A DNA stretch of 6,533 bases from Porphyromonadaceae bacterium UBA2720 (GTDB taxonomy: Bacteria > Bacteroidota > Bacteroidia > Bacteroidales > Muribaculaceae): positions 1-6,533 of the forward strand of contig DEKO01000201.1 of the NCBI GenBank assembly GCA_002353885.1. The letters run 5' to 3'. Numbering within the stretch: position 1 is the stretch's first letter; each line of letters opens with the position of its first letter. Below the pieces are notes generated by a model, which saw only the letters and a list, made by a program, of their open reading frames with translations, ran no database searches and was not told where the DNA came from. Below are positions 6,484 through 6,533 of the stretch, piece by piece. A program made the translations under genes and the position numbers.

Positions 6484-6514
6484 CAAAGTTACGATTAAGT
6501 GAGCGAAGAGCAAA
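6484..6514 (-). promoter_or_regulatory. Bacteroidetes-type sigma promoter for the five-gene block
   Basis: Read on the minus strand, a TTTG at 6514-6511 is followed after exactly 19 bases by TAACTTTG (6491-6484). This matches the Bacteroidetes housekeeping promoter (TTTG about -33 and TAnnTTTG about -7). Only 13 bases separate the -7 box from the lipoprotein ATG, so the transcript should begin roughly 5-10 bases before the start codon. No other such pair was found in the gaps between the downstream genes. Confidence 0.85.
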
Positions 6515-6532
6515 AAAAAATCACATTTTTTT
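6514..6532. repeat. A/T palindrome: 8-base arms around a 3-base centre
   Basis: AAAAAAAT (6514-6521) and ATTTTTTT (6525-6532) are perfect inverted repeats separated by CAC. The palindrome overlaps the -33 TTTG of the minus-strand promoter by one base. Its right end forms TTTG on the plus strand (6530-6533), which could be a -33 element for a rightward gene beyond the window. It could also be A-tract DNA acting as an upstream promoter element. Confidence 0.6.
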
Positions 6533-6533
6533 G

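Overview
The window is a compact five-gene block read entirely on the minus strand. It begins near the right edge and runs to the left edge: DUF4369 lipoprotein (5841-6470), HD-domain protein (4974-5822), MutS2 (2461-4914), classical short-chain dehydrogenase/reductase (1690-2454) and an AMP-forming acyl-CoA synthetase-like enzyme (48-1556). The organism is most likely a member of Bacteroidales with moderate GC content (Prevotellaceae or Muribaculaceae would both fit). The evidence is an exact Bacteroidetes-type promoter (TTTG, 19 bases, TAACTTTG), a DUF4369 lipoprotein of the kind found beside or within TlpA/ResA-like proteins of that phylum, and a MutS2 beginning MIYPKNFE.

Layout from the promoter onward: the promoter at 6484-6514 lies so close to the lipoprotein start codon that the leader should be only a few bases long. 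The lipoprotein and HD genes are 18 bases apart. The HD and mutS2 genes are 59 bases apart, and that gap is mostly a degenerate 7-base tandem repeat that runs into the end of the HD gene. mutS2 and the dehydrogenase are 6 bases apart. The dehydrogenase and the synthetase are separated by 133 bases holding a second 7-base-period array and a short 8-base repeat. I found no consensus-type promoter in these gaps, so a single transcript is the simplest reading, although the 133-base gap could hide its own control.

The genes do not form one obvious pathway. MutS2 is a nucleic-acid or ribosome-associated housekeeping ATPase. The HD protein resembles the (p)ppGpp-hydrolase branch of HD phosphohydrolases but lacks the basic R-K-S nucleotide-binding stretch. 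The lipoprotein looks like the N-terminal half of a TlpA-type protein without its thioredoxin domain. The last two genes look like a functional pair: an acid-activating enzyme resembling the mycobacterial FadD12/FadD2 group and an SDR whose C-terminal region resembles Acr1-type fatty acyl-CoA reductases. This suggests, by inference only, a two-protein route that activates and then reduces a fatty or other carboxylic acid.

The most unusual features are the two heptamer arrays in the only sizeable gaps, the altered HD active-site surroundings with an unassigned N-terminal region, the synthetase-SDR pair, and the nearly leaderless promoter beside an A/T palindrome. I do not see a clear novel defence system, mobile element, CRISPR array or RNA gene.
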